Shown here: positions 21,012-29,751 of the stretch, piece by piece
Layout of the letters: the number at the start of each line of letters is the position of its first letter
How positions within the stretch are numbered: position 1 is the first letter of the stretch
NCBI RefSeq assembly: GCF_001644575.1
Contig: NZ_CP015596.1
Span: 1,922,001-1,986,000 of the forward strand
Source of the DNA: Mycobacterium adipatum
GTDB lineage: Bacteria > Actinomycetota > Actinomycetes > Mycobacteriales > Mycobacteriaceae
Length of the DNA stretch: 64,000 nucleotides
Reading direction: 5' to 3'
Notes under the pieces: generated by a model
The model's database searches: none
Told to the model about the DNA's origin: nothing
The model's input: the letters and a program-made list of their open reading frames with translations, nothing else
Position numbers and translations under genes: made by a program

Positions 21012-21097
21012 GTGTCAGCGATGTCCCGAGACATACATGTGTCAGCGATGTCCCGAAACCGGACACCGCAACCATTACGGCTGAGACTCCACAAATC
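21012..21097 (-). repeat. IS right compound terminal inverted repeat
   Basis: This mirrors the left end. The inner 21-bp unit at 21013-21033 is identical to the left copies. The outer unit at 21040-21060 is altered at its tip (ends CCCGAAACC instead of CCCGAGACA). The tip CTCCACAAATC matches the left GATTTGTGGAG. The spacer between units is 6 bp versus 4 bp on the left. Confidence 0.8.
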
Positions 21098-21120
21098 GCG
21101 GGGTTCGGTAGGCTGCCAGC

Positions 21121-21981
21121 GTGAAACGGGCCTGGCTGTGGACGGTGGCGGGGGCCGTTGCCGCCGTGCTGATCGTGGTGGCGGGCGCGCTGAGCGGTCA
21201 CATCCGCCGCGCGGACGCCGACACCGTCGACTGCACCGTGCAGAAGTGTGTGGCGCTGACGTTCGACGACGGGCCCGGCCCGTACACCGACCGGTTGCTC
21301 AAGGTGCTGGCCGACAATGACGCGAAGGCCACCTTCTTCCTGATCGGCAACAAGGTGGCCGCCGATCCGGCCGGTGCGCGGCGCATCGCCGACGCCGGCA
21401 TGGAGATCGGCAGCCACACCTGGGAACACCCCAACATGACAGCGATCCCTGTCGAGGACATCCCGGCCCAGTTCAGCAAGGCCAACGCGGCCATCGAGGC
21501 CGCAACGGGTCAGCGCCCGACGCTGGTGCGCACCGCGGGCGGCCTTGTCGACGATCAGGTGCTCGCCGAGGCCGGTAAACAGGGGCTGGCCGACATCAAC
21601 TGGGATGTCATCCCGTTCGACTGGGCCAACGACGCCAACCTCGCTGCCAGCCGCCAGATCCTGATGACCCAGATCAAACCGGGTTCGGTGGTGCTGCTGC
21701 ACGACACCTACTCCTCGACCGTGGACCTGGTCTACCAGTTCATCCCGGTGCTCAAGGCCAACGGCTATCACCTGGTCACGGTCAGTCAGCTGCTCGGCCC
21801 GCGCGCCCCGGGCAGCCTGTACGGCAGCCGCGAAAACGGTCCACCCGCAAACGATTTGCGTGATATCCCGGCGGACGGGATCCCGGCGCTGCCCGCCACC
21901 TCGTCGCCGCCGCCGATGCCGAACTTCCCGATCACCGACATCCCGAACGCCAACTCCGGGGGACCCAACAACGGGGCATGA
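21121..21981 (+). CDS. Polysaccharide deacetylase (NodB domain), Rv1096-like
   Basis: A 286-residue secreted or membrane-anchored hydrolase. The N-terminal signal helix is residues 4-24 (AWLWTVAGAVAAVLIVVAGAL). The NodB domain spans about 40-235 with catalytic ALTFDDGPGPYT (Asp-Asp), metal-binding SHTWEHPN (H-x3-H) and the C-terminal LLHDTYSSTV. RTAGG stands where RPPGG is usual. A Pro-rich tail follows. Rv1096 has been reported as a peptidoglycan N-acetylglucosamine deacetylase, so cell-wall modification is likely. Starts at GTG 21121, only 24 bp from the IS end, so its native promoter has probably been separated from it. Confidence 0.9.
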   Translation: MKRAWLWTVAGAVAAVLIVVAGALSGHIRRADADTVDCTVQKCVALTFDDGPGPYTDRLLKVLADNDAKATFFLIGNKVAADPAGARRIADAGMEIGSHTWEHPNMTAIPVEDIPAQFSKANAAIEAATGQRPTLVRTAGGLVDDQVLAEAGKQGLADINWDVIPFDWANDANLAASRQILMTQIKPGSVVLLHDTYSSTVDLVYQFIPVLKANGYHLVTVSQLLGPRAPGSLYGSRENGPPANDLRDIPADGIPALPATSSPPPMPNFPITDIPNANSGGPNNGA

Positions 21982-22018
21982 GGTTTGTCACCGCACCGCG
22001 GCGGCTACTCCTGCGGGC

Positions 22019-22495
22019 ATGACGAGTCTGGTGGATCAATACGTCGGCGCCACCGCGTACGACGTGTCGGGCGACAAGATCGGCAAAATCGGCAAACTGT
22101 TCGTCGACGGGCGCAGCCGGGAACCCCGGTGGGCCGCGGTGCGCATGGGTCTGTTCGGCAAGACGCACGCGCTGATCCCGCTCACGGGCTCCCGGCAGGA
22201 GGGCCGGTCGGTCACCGTCACCGTCACCAAGGCCGCCGTCAAGGACGCCCCGAAGCCCATGGGCGGCGAGGGCGTCACCGTGGATGAGGCCGCCGAGTTG
22301 TCCCGGCACTACCGCCTCGACGAGCCGCAGCCCGACGCGCCCGAACCGCCGGCGCCGCATTCGACCGCGCTCAACATCGCCTCGGTGGCCGCGGGTATCG
22401 GCGGCACCGCGGTGAACACGGCCGCGTGGAATGTGGCCGACCCGGCGGAGAATCAGCATCCCGACACCTTCGAGGAGCCGGAGCCGAGCCGTTAG
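22019..22495 (+). CDS. PRC-barrel domain protein
   Basis: A 158-residue protein. Residues 5-75 read as a PRC-barrel (YVGATAYDVSGDKIGKIGKLFVDGRSREPRWAAVR, then LIPL), a small beta-barrel found in ribosome-maturation and stress proteins. A VTVDEAAELSRHYRL motif and a low-complexity Pro/Ala tail follow. No signal peptide. Function unknown, though similar proteins are often stress-induced in mycobacteria. It starts 37 bp after the deacetylase and faces fumC across a strong hairpin. Confidence 0.8.
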   Translation: MTSLVDQYVGATAYDVSGDKIGKIGKLFVDGRSREPRWAAVRMGLFGKTHALIPLTGSRQEGRSVTVTVTKAAVKDAPKPMGGEGVTVDEAAELSRHYRLDEPQPDAPEPPAPHSTALNIASVAAGIGGTAVNTAAWNVADPAENQHPDTFEEPEPSR

Positions 22496-22509
22496 GACGC
22501 CCGGGCGCG

Positions 22510-22567
22510 CGAGCAGACGCAAATGGCCGCCAAAACCGGGGTTTTGGCGGCCATTCGTGTCTGCTCG
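22510..22567. terminator. Bidirectional 28-bp hairpin between convergent genes
   Basis: The arms 22510-22537 and 22540-22567 pair over 28 bp with one 3-nt internal mismatch (GCA versus ACG) and a 2-nt loop. The centre GGCCGCCAAAACC/GGTTTTGGCGGCC is perfect. Placed between the stops of the PRC-barrel gene and fumC, it should act as a terminator both ways. The CGAGCAGACGC outer arm resembles hairpins I recall as recurring between mycobacterial genes. Confidence 0.8.
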
Positions 22568-22578
22568 GCGGATGCCGG

Positions 22579-23985
22579 CTATTCGCCCGGCTTGACCTTC
22601 GCCATCGCCAGCACGTCGAGGCGGCGGTCCAGCTCCTCCTCGGACAGCTTGTCCCCGATCAGGCCGCGGTCGATCACGGTCTGGCGGATGGTCTTGCGCT
22701 CCTTGAGGGCTTCCTTGGCGACCTTGGCGGCCTCCTCGTAACCGATGGCCGAGTTCAGCGGCGTCACGATGGACGGCGAGGACTCGGCCAGCTCGCGCAG
22801 GTGTGCCTCGTTGGCGACCAGCCCGTCGATGCACTTGACCGCGAACAGCTTCGAGACGTTGGCCAGCAGCGTGAAGGACTCCAGCACATTGCGGGCCATC
22901 ATCGGGATGTAGACGTTGAGTTCGAAAGCCCCGGACAGTCCGCCGACGGTGACCGCGGCGTCGTTGCCGATGACCTGGGCGGCCACCTGGGTAACGGCCT
23001 CGGGCAGCACCGGGTTGACCTTGCCCGGCATGATCGAGCTGCCCGGCTGCAGGTCCGGCAGTTGCAGCTCGCCCAGACCGGTCAGCGGGCCCGAGCCCAT
23101 CCAGCGCACGTCGTTGGCGATCTTGGTCAGCGACACCGCGATGGTCTTGAGTGCGCCGGAGGCCTCGACGAGCCCGTCGCGGGCAGCCTGGGCTTCGAAA
23201 GAGTCGGCGGCGGTGCGCAGTTCGGCGATGCCGGTCTGGTCCACCAGCACCGCGACCACCTTGGCGCCGAAACCGTCCGGAGCGTTCAGGCCGGTGCCGA
23301 CGGCGGTGCCGCCGATGGCCAGCTCACCGAGGCGGGGCAGCGTGGCCTTGACCCGTTCGATGCCGGCCTCGATCTGGCGGGCGTAGCCGCCGAACTCCTG
23401 GCCCAGGGTCACCGGCACGGCATCCATCAGGTGGGTGCGGCCGGACTTGACGGTGGTGCGCCACTGGCGGGCCTTGGCGGCCAGCGACTCGTGCAGGATC
23501 TCCAGCGCCGGGATCAGGTGGCGCACAGCCGCTTCGGTTGCCGCGATATGGGTGGCGGTGGGAAAGGTGTCATTGGAGCTCTGCGACATGTTGACATCGT
23601 CGTTGGGGTGGATCGTCACGCCGCTAGCCGCGGCAATGCTCGCGATGACCTCGTTGGCGTTCATGTTGGAGCTGGTGCCCGACCCGGTCTGGAAGACGTC
23701 GATGGGGAACTGGTCGTCGTGGCGGCCGTCGGCGATCTCGGCGGCGGCGGCAATGATGGCGTCGGCCTTGTCGGCGGCCAGCAGACCGAGGTCCTTGTTC
23801 ACCTGGGCGCACGCGCCCTTGAGCAGGCCCATCGCCCGAATCTGGGTGCGCTCCAAGGGGCGGAACGAGATCGGGAAGTTCTCCACCGCCCGCTGGGTCT
23901 GGGCGCGCCAGAGTGCGTTCTTGGGCACCCGCACCTCGCCCATGGTGTCGTGCTCGATGCGGTACTCGACGTCGCTGTCGGTCAT
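22579..23985 (-). CDS. fumC: Class II fumarase
   Basis: A 468-residue TCA-cycle enzyme interconverting fumarate and malate, homotetrameric and iron-independent. The signature [16 protein letters not shown] near 318 and [13 protein letters not shown] near 103 are the conserved substrate-site regions, and [17 protein letters not shown] is also present. Full length for the family. The frame begins [21 protein letters not shown]. It matches Rv1098c (fum) and lies downstream of glpX with a 28-bp gap, so both are likely co-transcribed. Confidence 0.96.
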   Translation of the reverse strand: MTDSDVEYRIEHDTMGEVRVPKNALWRAQTQRAVENFPISFRPLERTQIRAMGLLKGACAQVNKDLGLLAADKADAIIAAAAEIADGRHDDQFPIDVFQTGSGTSSNMNANEVIASIAAASGVTIHPNDDVNMSQSSNDTFPTATHIAATEAAVRHLIPALEILHESLAAKARQWRTTVKSGRTHLMDAVPVTLGQEFGGYARQIEAGIERVKATLPRLGELAIGGTAVGTGLNAPDGFGAKVVAVLVDQTGIAELRTAADSFEAQAARDGLVEASGALKTIAVSLTKIANDVRWMGSGPLTGLGELQLPDLQPGSSIMPGKVNPVLPEAVTQVAAQVIGNDAAVTVGGLSGAFELNVYIPMMARNVLESFTLLANVSKLFAVKCIDGLVANEAHLRELAESSPSIVTPLNSAIGYEEAAKVAKEALKERKTIRQTVIDRGLIGDKLSEEELDRRLDVLAMAKVKPGE

Positions 23986-24013
23986 CAGGGTCCTTTTCTG
24001 GTTCTTGTGCGGG

Positions 24014-25060
24014 TCAGGGGAGGGGGTGTGCTGCCGACGAATCCCCGGTGAAGTCCACCGCGGAGTATTCGTTGAGCTTGGCCAGCCGGTGGTAGGCCTC
24101 GATCATCCGGACGGTGCCGGACTTGGAGCGCATCACGATCGACTGGGTGGTGGCACCGCCGCCGGAGTACTGAACGCCCTTGAGCAGGTCGCCGTCGGTG
24201 ACACCGGTGGCCGAGAAGAACACGTTCTCCCCGGAGACCAGATCCTCGGTGTGCAGCACCCGGTCCAGGTCGTAGCCGCGGTCCAGCGCCTTCTGCTTCT
24301 CGTCGTCATCGGTGGGGGCCAGGCGGGCCTGGATGGCGCCGCCCATGCAGCGGATGGCGGCGGCGGCGATGATGCCCTCGGGGGTACCGCCGATGCCGAC
24401 GAGCAGGTCGGTGCCCGAACCTGGCCGGCACGCGGCGATGGCGCCGGCGACGTCACCGTCGGAGATCAGCCGGATGCGGGCGCCGGCGTCGCGGACGTCG
24501 GCGATCAGCTGAGCGTGCCGCGGGCGGTCCAGGATGCAGACCGAGAGGTCGGCGACGCTGGACTTCTTCACCTTCGCGACGCGCTTGATGTTCTCGGCGA
24601 TCGGGGCGGTGATGTCGATGACGTCGGCCGCATCCGGGCCGACGGCGATCTTGTGCATGTAGAACACCGCGGACGGGTCGAACATGGCCCCGCGTTCGGC
24701 GACGGCGAGCACCGAGATGGCGTTCGGCATGCCCTTGCTCATCAGGGTGGTGCCGTCGACCGGGTCGACCGCGAAATCGCAGTCCGGCCCGTCTCCGTTG
24801 CCGACCTCTTCACCGTTGTAGAGCATCGGGGCGTTGTCCTTCTCGCCCTCGCCGATGACCACCACACCGCGCATCGACACGGAGTTCACCAGCTCACGCA
24901 TGGCGTCGACGGCGGCCCCGTCCCCACCCTCCTTGTCACCGCGACCGACCCAGCGGCCCGCGGCCATGGCTCCGGCTTCGGTGACTCGGACGAGTTCGAG
25001 GGCGAGGTTGCGGTCTGGGGCTTCCCGGCGCGAAGGCGTCATGAGTGCAGATTGTCCCAT
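24014..25060 (-). CDS. glpX: Fructose-1,6-bisphosphatase class II
   Basis: A 348-residue GlpX enzyme, required for gluconeogenesis when mycobacteria grow on lipids. Metal and substrate motifs are [36 protein letters not shown] and [17 protein letters not shown]. The C-terminus [15 protein letters not shown] is conserved. The start may be 25060 or the internal ATG at 25042 (MTPSRREAP). The M. tuberculosis protein begins later still. Matches Rv1099c. Divergent from the DUF4245 gene with a 38-bp spacer. Confidence 0.95.
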   Translation of the reverse strand: MGQSALMTPSRREAPDRNLALELVRVTEAGAMAAGRWVGRGDKEGGDGAAVDAMRELVNSVSMRGVVVIGEGEKDNAPMLYNGEEVGNGDGPDCDFAVDPVDGTTLMSKGMPNAISVLAVAERGAMFDPSAVFYMHKIAVGPDAADVIDITAPIAENIKRVAKVKKSSVADLSVCILDRPRHAQLIADVRDAGARIRLISDGDVAGAIAACRPGSGTDLLVGIGGTPEGIIAAAAIRCMGGAIQARLAPTDDDEKQKALDRGYDLDRVLHTEDLVSGENVFFSATGVTDGDLLKGVQYSGGGATTQSIVMRSKSGTVRMIEAYHRLAKLNEYSAVDFTGDSSAAHPLP

Positions 25061-25098
25061 TAGCGGATCAAAGTTTGGGAACTGGGATACTGGCTGTC

Positions 25099-25746
25099 AT
25101 GACCACCCCGGAACCGGACCCCGACGCGCCGGTGATGGTGCCGGTTCCCCGGCCCGCCAAGGACCGCCTCCTGCAGGACGGCCGCGACATGTTCTGGTCG
25201 ATGGCCCCCCTGGTGCTGATCTGCATCGTGCTGGCCGGTGTACTCGGTATGTGCACGTTCGCGCCCAACGGTCCCGGTCAGGGTGACATCCCGCAGTTCG
25301 ACGCCCCGGCCGCGCTCCAGGCCGACGCCGAGGTGCTCAAGATCCCGATCCGGCTGCCGCAGCTGCCGGCCGGGTGGCAGGCCAACTCGGGTGGTCGCGG
25401 CAGTATCGACGGCGGGCGCACCGACCCGGCGACCGGACAAGCCGTCCGGGCGGTGACCTCGCGGGTCGGCTATATCGCCCCGAGCAAGATGTATCTGAGC
25501 CTCACGCAGAGCAACGCCGACGAGGCCCGCCTGGTCGGTCACCTGAATCCCGAGGCCGTGCCCACCGGCGCACAGGACGTCGACGGGGTGACCTGGGTGG
25601 TCTACGAGCCCGGCGAGGGAGAGCCGATCTGGACCACCCGTATGCAGACCGGCCAAGCCCAGATCGCGATCACCGGCGCCGGGTCCCAAGACGACTTCCG
25701 CACGCTGGCCAAAGCCGTGCAGAGCCAAGCTCCGCTGCCGGTTTAG
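25099..25746 (+). CDS. DUF4245 membrane-anchored protein (Rv1100-like)
   Basis: A 215-residue protein with a soluble 28-residue start, one transmembrane helix at about residues 34-54 (SMAPLVLICIVLAGVLGMC), and an extracytoplasmic domain of about 150 residues containing LPAGWQANSG and GVTWVVYEPGEGEPIWT, the DUF4245 pattern. Function unknown. It starts at ATG 25099 and overlaps the convergent transporter gene by 4 bp. Confidence 0.85.
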   Translation: MTTPEPDPDAPVMVPVPRPAKDRLLQDGRDMFWSMAPLVLICIVLAGVLGMCTFAPNGPGQGDIPQFDAPAALQADAEVLKIPIRLPQLPAGWQANSGGRGSIDGGRTDPATGQAVRAVTSRVGYIAPSKMYLSLTQSNADEARLVGHLNPEAVPTGAQDVDGVTWVVYEPGEGEPIWTTRMQTGQAQIAITGAGSQDDFRTLAKAVQSQAPLPV

Positions 25747-26948
25747 TCCTTCGGTTCGGGGCCCTCGCCGGGCACCGGCGCCGCAACCACGGGTTGGCGC
25801 CGGGCCGCGCGGGCCCGCGCGATGAGACTTCGCAGCCGACTGGGCTTTTCGGGTTCATCCTCGAGCGCCTCGGTGCCCATGTCCATCGGCACCCCCTGGT
25901 AGACCCACAGGTACACACTGATCGTGGTGACGATGACGATCATCACCACCGGCCCGATCACGATGCCCAGGAAACCGAACATGGTGATCCCGGCGAACAC
26001 CGACAGCAGCATCAGCGCGGAATCCAGTTTGGCCTCCTTGGGCACCAGGATCGGGCGCAGCACATTGTCGATGTTGGTGACCACGATGACGTGGAAGACG
26101 ATGACGAAGATGCCGCCCCAGATGTTGCCGAAGATCGCCAGACCGATCCCGAACGGGATGGTGACGATGCCGCCCCCGAGCGGGATCACCGACAGCGCCG
26201 ACAGCAGGATGGCGAAGATGAAGAACCCGTCGTGGAAGCCGGCGATGTAGATCGAGATGGCGCCGGCGGTGCCCTGGGCCAGCGCGATGACGAACTGGCC
26301 GCGCACGGTCCCGCGCACCATGGCCGCCATCTTGGCCAGGTACAAGTCGGTGGCCTCCTCGCCGAGCGGGTTGAGCCTGCGGATCAGCAGCCGCAGGTCG
26401 TCGCCGTTGACCAGTAGCGAGATGAACACGTACAGGAAGATGATCGCGGACGTGAGGCCGCCGAACAGGCCGCCGGCCGCGCCCTGCAGGAAATGCAGGC
26501 CCCACTCGCCGGCGCGCTGGGCGAAGGTGATCACCCAGCCCTGCAGCTGCTCGGGGGTGATGTCGGTGCTCTTGAGGAACGGCAGGCGGTCGAGCAGTTC
26601 GTTGAGGATCCCCAGTGACCGGTCCCCGAGGGTGCTCAGGTCGGTCCTGCCCACCCAGTCGGCGACGCTGCGCACCATGGTGGTGATCTGCACGACGCCG
26701 ATGGCGACCGCACCGCTGATCGGAATGATCACGATGGCCAGCGCCGCGAACAGGGTCACGGTGGCCGACAGGCCGGCACTGAACCGGCCGCGCAGCCGCT
26801 CATAGAGCGGGTCGAACAGATAGGCCACCACCGCCGCGACCACGATGAGGATGAAGTAGCCGCGCAGGAAGTAGGCGCCGAAGACGATCGCCATGACGGT
26901 GGCGATCGCCAGGGCCCGCTTCTGGCTGAGGGTGAACTCCGTTTTCAC
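25743..26948 (-). CDS. AI-2E family transporter
   Basis: A 401-residue integral membrane protein of the YdiK/PerM (AI-2E transporter) superfamily with about eight helices. Typical features are the paired N-terminal helices (RALAIATVMAIVFGAYFLRGYF, IVVAAVVAYLFDPLYERLRGR), the large extracellular or amphipathic part at 110-190, and the C-terminal core with IPLGGGIVTIPFGIGLAIFG and ILVPKEAKLDSALMLLSVFAG. A charged tail ends the protein. The transported substrate is unknown. The match is Rv1101c. Confidence 0.88.
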   Translation of the reverse strand: MKTEFTLSQKRALAIATVMAIVFGAYFLRGYFILIVVAAVVAYLFDPLYERLRGRFSAGLSATVTLFAALAIVIIPISGAVAIGVVQITTMVRSVADWVGRTDLSTLGDRSLGILNELLDRLPFLKSTDITPEQLQGWVITFAQRAGEWGLHFLQGAAGGLFGGLTSAIIFLYVFISLLVNGDDLRLLIRRLNPLGEEATDLYLAKMAAMVRGTVRGQFVIALAQGTAGAISIYIAGFHDGFFIFAILLSALSVIPLGGGIVTIPFGIGLAIFGNIWGGIFVIVFHVIVVTNIDNVLRPILVPKEAKLDSALMLLSVFAGITMFGFLGIVIGPVVMIVIVTTISVYLWVYQGVPMDMGTEALEDEPEKPSRLRSLIARARAARRQPVVAAPVPGEGPEPKD

Positions 26949-26969
26949 GGGTCTATTTGACAGGTTCTG

Positions 26970-27719
26970 TCACGGTTGCGCGAGCTTCATGATGTGGCCG
27001 AGCAGATCCGGGTACCGCTTCATGTGCGCCCCACCGTTGAGATCGAGCACCTCGCCGGTGAGCCAGGACGCCCCGGTGAGGAACACGACGGCTTCCGCGA
27101 TGTCGGCCGGGGTGCCCGCTCGGCCCAACGGCGTGTTCTCCACGTACTCCTCCACCACGCCGGGCACCAGGGCCGCGCCTTCGGTCAGCGGGGTGTGCAC
27201 GAATCCGGGTGCGACGGCATTGACCCGGATTCCACGCGCGGCCAGCTCGAGCGCGGCGACCTGCGTGAGCATCGAGAGCCCGGCCTTGGCCGAGCAGTAG
27301 GCGCTCATGCCGGCGGCGGGTTGGCGTCCGTTCAGCGAGGAGATCGAGACCAGTGAACCGCCGTCGTTGAGATACCGGCCGGCGTACTTGGTGACGATGA
27401 AGGCGCCGGTGAGGCAGACATCGACGACGGCCCGGAAGTCCTGCACCGCGAGGTCGACGATCAGCCCGATATTGGAGAAGCCGGCACAGCTCACCACGGC
27501 ATCGATGTTCCCGGTCTGCTCGAAAAGTGTTGCCACCGAGTCTTCGTCGACGACGTCGACGGCGGCTGCCGAGTGCGGGTCGCCGAGTTCGGCGGCCCGG
27601 GCTGCGGCACCTTCGGCGTTACGGTCGGCGACCACGACGCGGTAGCCCTGGCCGGCCAGGGCCTGCGCGCAGGCCCAGCCGATACCGGATGCCCCGCCGA
27701 TCACCACCGCAGTCCTCAC
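26970..27719 (-). CDS. Short-chain dehydrogenase/reductase
   Basis: A 249-residue classical SDR. The N-terminal NAD(P) motif is GGASGIGWA, NAG-like is CAGFSNIG, and the catalytic Tyr/Lys pair is YCSAKAG preceded by SISSLNG (Ser). PGFVHTPLTEG follows and the C-terminus is GEVLDLNGGAHMKRYP. The GTG start at 27719 overlaps the stop of the epimerase gene (GTGA), so the two are translationally coupled. Substrate unknown. The KstR-like box ahead of the pair points to sterol or related lipid breakdown. Confidence 0.88.
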   Translation of the reverse strand: MRTAVVIGGASGIGWACAQALAGQGYRVVVADRNAEGAAARAAELGDPHSAAAVDVVDEDSVATLFEQTGNIDAVVSCAGFSNIGLIVDLAVQDFRAVVDVCLTGAFIVTKYAGRYLNDGGSLVSISSLNGRQPAAGMSAYCSAKAGLSMLTQVAALELAARGIRVNAVAPGFVHTPLTEGAALVPGVVEEYVENTPLGRAGTPADIAEAVVFLTGASWLTGEVLDLNGGAHMKRYPDLLGHIMKLAQP

Positions 27720-28783
27720 TGGTGAGCCTCCGGTCGGGGATCGCCCCATTTGTCGGCGATCGCCTGCCACGGGTTCGCGTACCGCAAGCCGGTGCCGTAA
27801 TACGCCGTGCGCCGCTTGAGGACCTGCTTGACCAGCGGTGCGACCACCCGGAGCAGCGGTCGTGTGATGCCGGCGTGCTCGGCCGTCTCGATCAGCATGT
27901 CGGGCCACGAATGGTGCTGGAAGCCAAGGACGTGCTGGGCGCGGGTGGTGTCCATCCAGTCGGTGTTGAACCAGCCGTCATCGTCGGCCGGGTCACCCTT
28001 GAGCCCGGTGGGCAGACCGCCCACCAGCCCGAGCGCCGCCGCCATCGCCGGGGCCACGTCACCCTGGAGCAGGCGGTGGGTGGCGTCGTCGCCGCCGATC
28101 AGCAACGTCTCGCCCACCGCGTCGGCGGTGGTGGCCGCGGCGAAGGCGCGTGCCACATCGCGGACATCGACGGTCTGCAACCGGCCGTCGGTGGGCAGCA
28201 TGCCCTCGAAGGAGAAATTGTCCATCTTCATGTAGGAGCCCGGGCTGACGGTGAGGACACCGCCGAGTCGCAGGATCACCCAGTCCAGTGCCGAGGTGCG
28301 CACGATCTTCTCGGCTTGGACCTTGTGGTCGCCGTAGATGTCGGCGGGGTTGACCGGGGTGTCGGCGGTCAGCACTCCCGAGACCGTGTGCGGATTGCGT
28401 GACCCGTACACGGCGATACTGGACGCCAGCACGAAACGTGGTGGACTGGAGAGCTTTTCGGCGGCACGCACCAGGCTGGCGGTAGCCTCGACGTTGACGC
28501 GCTCGGCAAGCCCGCGGCGTTGGTAGATGAACGGCGGGATGACCGCCGCGAGATGGATGACCGCCGACGGGGACACCTCGTCGACCAGGGCGCCGACGGC
28601 GGCGGGATCGGTGAGGTCGGCCCAGCGCACGGTGACGCCCACCGGCAGCGAGTCGGCCGCCTTCCGGGCGGCCGGGGTGTCCAGGTCGGTGGCCACCACC
28701 GACCGACCGTCGTCGGCAAGGCGTTGCACGGTCGCCGACCCGACCAACCCGAAGGCTCCGGTCACCAAAACGGTTTCGGTCAT
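27716..28783 (-). CDS. NAD-dependent epimerase/dehydratase (extended SDR)
   Basis: A 355-residue extended SDR with an N-terminal Rossmann motif GAFGLVGSATVQRL, LTD at the adenine site, catalytic-type Ser (LASSIAVYGS) and Y-x3-K (IYGDHKVQAEK). It resembles 3-beta-HSD-like and sugar epimerase-like proteins. The C-terminal 70 residues (TDWMDTTRAQHVLGFQHHSW) are typical of the family. First gene of the pair with the SDR, it lies directly downstream of a palindrome fitting the KstR consensus at 28804-28817. Exact reaction unknown. Confidence 0.85.
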   Translation of the reverse strand: MTETVLVTGAFGLVGSATVQRLADDGRSVVATDLDTPAARKAADSLPVGVTVRWADLTDPAAVGALVDEVSPSAVIHLAAVIPPFIYQRRGLAERVNVEATASLVRAAEKLSSPPRFVLASSIAVYGSRNPHTVSGVLTADTPVNPADIYGDHKVQAEKIVRTSALDWVILRLGGVLTVSPGSYMKMDNFSFEGMLPTDGRLQTVDVRDVARAFAAATTADAVGETLLIGGDDATHRLLQGDVAPAMAAALGLVGGLPTGLKGDPADDDGWFNTDWMDTTRAQHVLGFQHHSWPDMLIETAEHAGITRPLLRVVAPLVKQVLKRRTAYYGTGLRYANPWQAIADKWGDPRPEAHQ

Positions 28784-28803
28784 ACAGGCTCCATCACGAG
28801 TAT

Positions 28804-28817
28804 TAGAACGTGTTCCA
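28804..28817. promoter_or_regulatory. KstR-type operator upstream of the epimerase/SDR pair
   Basis: TAGAACGTGTTCCA fits the published KstR consensus TnnAACnnGTTnnA at every fixed position. It lies 20 bp upstream of the epimerase start. KstR is the TetR-type repressor of mycobacterial sterol catabolism, relieved by cholesterol-derived CoA thioesters. Confidence 0.72.
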
Positions 28818-28869
28818 ACATTAGCGAACGGACCGTGTGTGCGCGGGTCACCGTCGGCGCGCCGGCAGG

Positions 28870-29751
28870 TCAGTTCCCGACACAGCGAAACCCGATATGG
28901 CTCATCCCGGTATCAACCATCTGCGGTCGCCGCGCGGCCGGACGGTAGCGCATGCAGTAGCTGTCCGCGCACAGGAAGGACCCGCCCTTGATGACCTTGC
29001 GCCCGATCCTGAACTGCGGTTGCGCGGGGTCGTAACTGTCGGCGACGCAGCAGGGTCCGGTGGTGCGGTCCTCGGCGTACCAGTCGGTGGTCCACTCCCA
29101 CACGTTGCCCGCCATGTCGAAAAGGCCGTAGCCGTTGGGCTCGAAGCTCCCGACCGGCTGCGTGGTGCCGTAGCCGGATTCCGGCAGGTAGGGGAATTCA
29201 CCATGCCAATAGTTGGCCCGGCGTTCACCGGGTTTCTCCGGGTCCGCACCCCAGGTGTAGGTGGCGCCGGGCAACCCGCCGCGGGCCGCGGTCTCCCATT
29301 GCGCTTCGCTGGGCAGCGACAACCCGGCCCAGGCCGCGTAGGCCGCGGCGTCCTCGAACGCGATGTGCACCACCGGGTGCCGGTCGCGGTCGGTGAGCGA
29401 GGAACGGGGTCCGCGTGGATGGTTCCAGCAGGCCCCGGGCGTCCACGTCCACCATTGGCTGAGGTGCCGCAGATCCACCGGTCCCGCGGTGCGCCGGAAC
29501 ACCATCGAACCGGGGACCAGGTTCTCCGCGGGTGCGCCGGGGTAGTCGGCGGGATCAACCGGCCGTTCGGCGACGGTTCGGTAGCCGGTGGCCTCCACGA
29601 AGTCCGCGAACTGGGCGTTGGTCACCTGGTGGCGCTGGATCCAGAAACCGTCGACGGTCACCTCACGTGCCGGTCCTTCCTCCGGATAGTGGGCGTCGGA
29701 GCCGAGTGTCGTCGTCTGCGCCGGGACCCAGACCAGATCGGTGTCAGTCAC
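28870..29751 (-). CDS. Formylglycine-generating enzyme (sulfatase-modifying factor)
   Basis: A 293-residue FGE. The C-terminal active-site block GGSFLCADSYCMRYRPAARRP carries the two essential cysteines (about C261 and C266) and conserved Arg residues. NVWEWTTDWY, LPSEAQWETAARGG and WIQRHQVTNAQFADFV are other SUMF1-domain hallmarks. FGE uses oxygen and copper to convert the sulfatase-motif Cys into C-alpha-formylglycine. The GTG start at 29751 overlaps the upstream HAD gene by 8 bp, and the sulfatase lies two genes upstream. The EgtB-type ergothioneine synthases share the fold but lack this Cys pair. Confidence 0.93.
   Translation of the reverse strand: MTDTDLVWVPAQTTTLGSDAHYPEEGPAREVTVDGFWIQRHQVTNAQFADFVEATGYRTVAERPVDPADYPGAPAENLVPGSMVFRRTAGPVDLRHLSQWWTWTPGACWNHPRGPRSSLTDRDRHPVVHIAFEDAAAYAAWAGLSLPSEAQWETAARGGLPGATYTWGADPEKPGERRANYWHGEFPYLPESGYGTTQPVGSFEPNGYGLFDMAGNVWEWTTDWYAEDRTTGPCCVADSYDPAQPQFRIGRKVIKGGSFLCADSYCMRYRPAARRPQMVDTGMSHIGFRCVGN

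Larger units (their letters stand above)
19694..21097 (-). mobile_element. IS481-like insertion sequence, about 1.4 kb
   Basis: A single transposase gene is flanked by long imperfect inverted repeats of about 84-86 bp (19694-19777 and 21012-21097). The outer tip GATTTGTGGAG is identical at both ends, and each end holds two copies of a 21-bp unit. Genes on either side (phoH2 and the Rv1096-type deacetylase) are adjacent in M. tuberculosis, so this is an insertion. I see no target-site duplication (flanks AGAAGT and GCGGGG). Boundaries are set by the extent of inverted symmetry and could shift by a few bases. Confidence 0.85.

Noticed and set aside
19694..21097. A target-site duplication for the IS
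   Set aside because: The flanks AGAAGT and GCGGGG share nothing. The GATT/AATC similarity is part of the inverted repeat, not a direct repeat.
22426..24051. A 541-codon plus-strand frame over fumC
   Set aside because: It is the complement of the fumarase coding frame with no recognisable domain.
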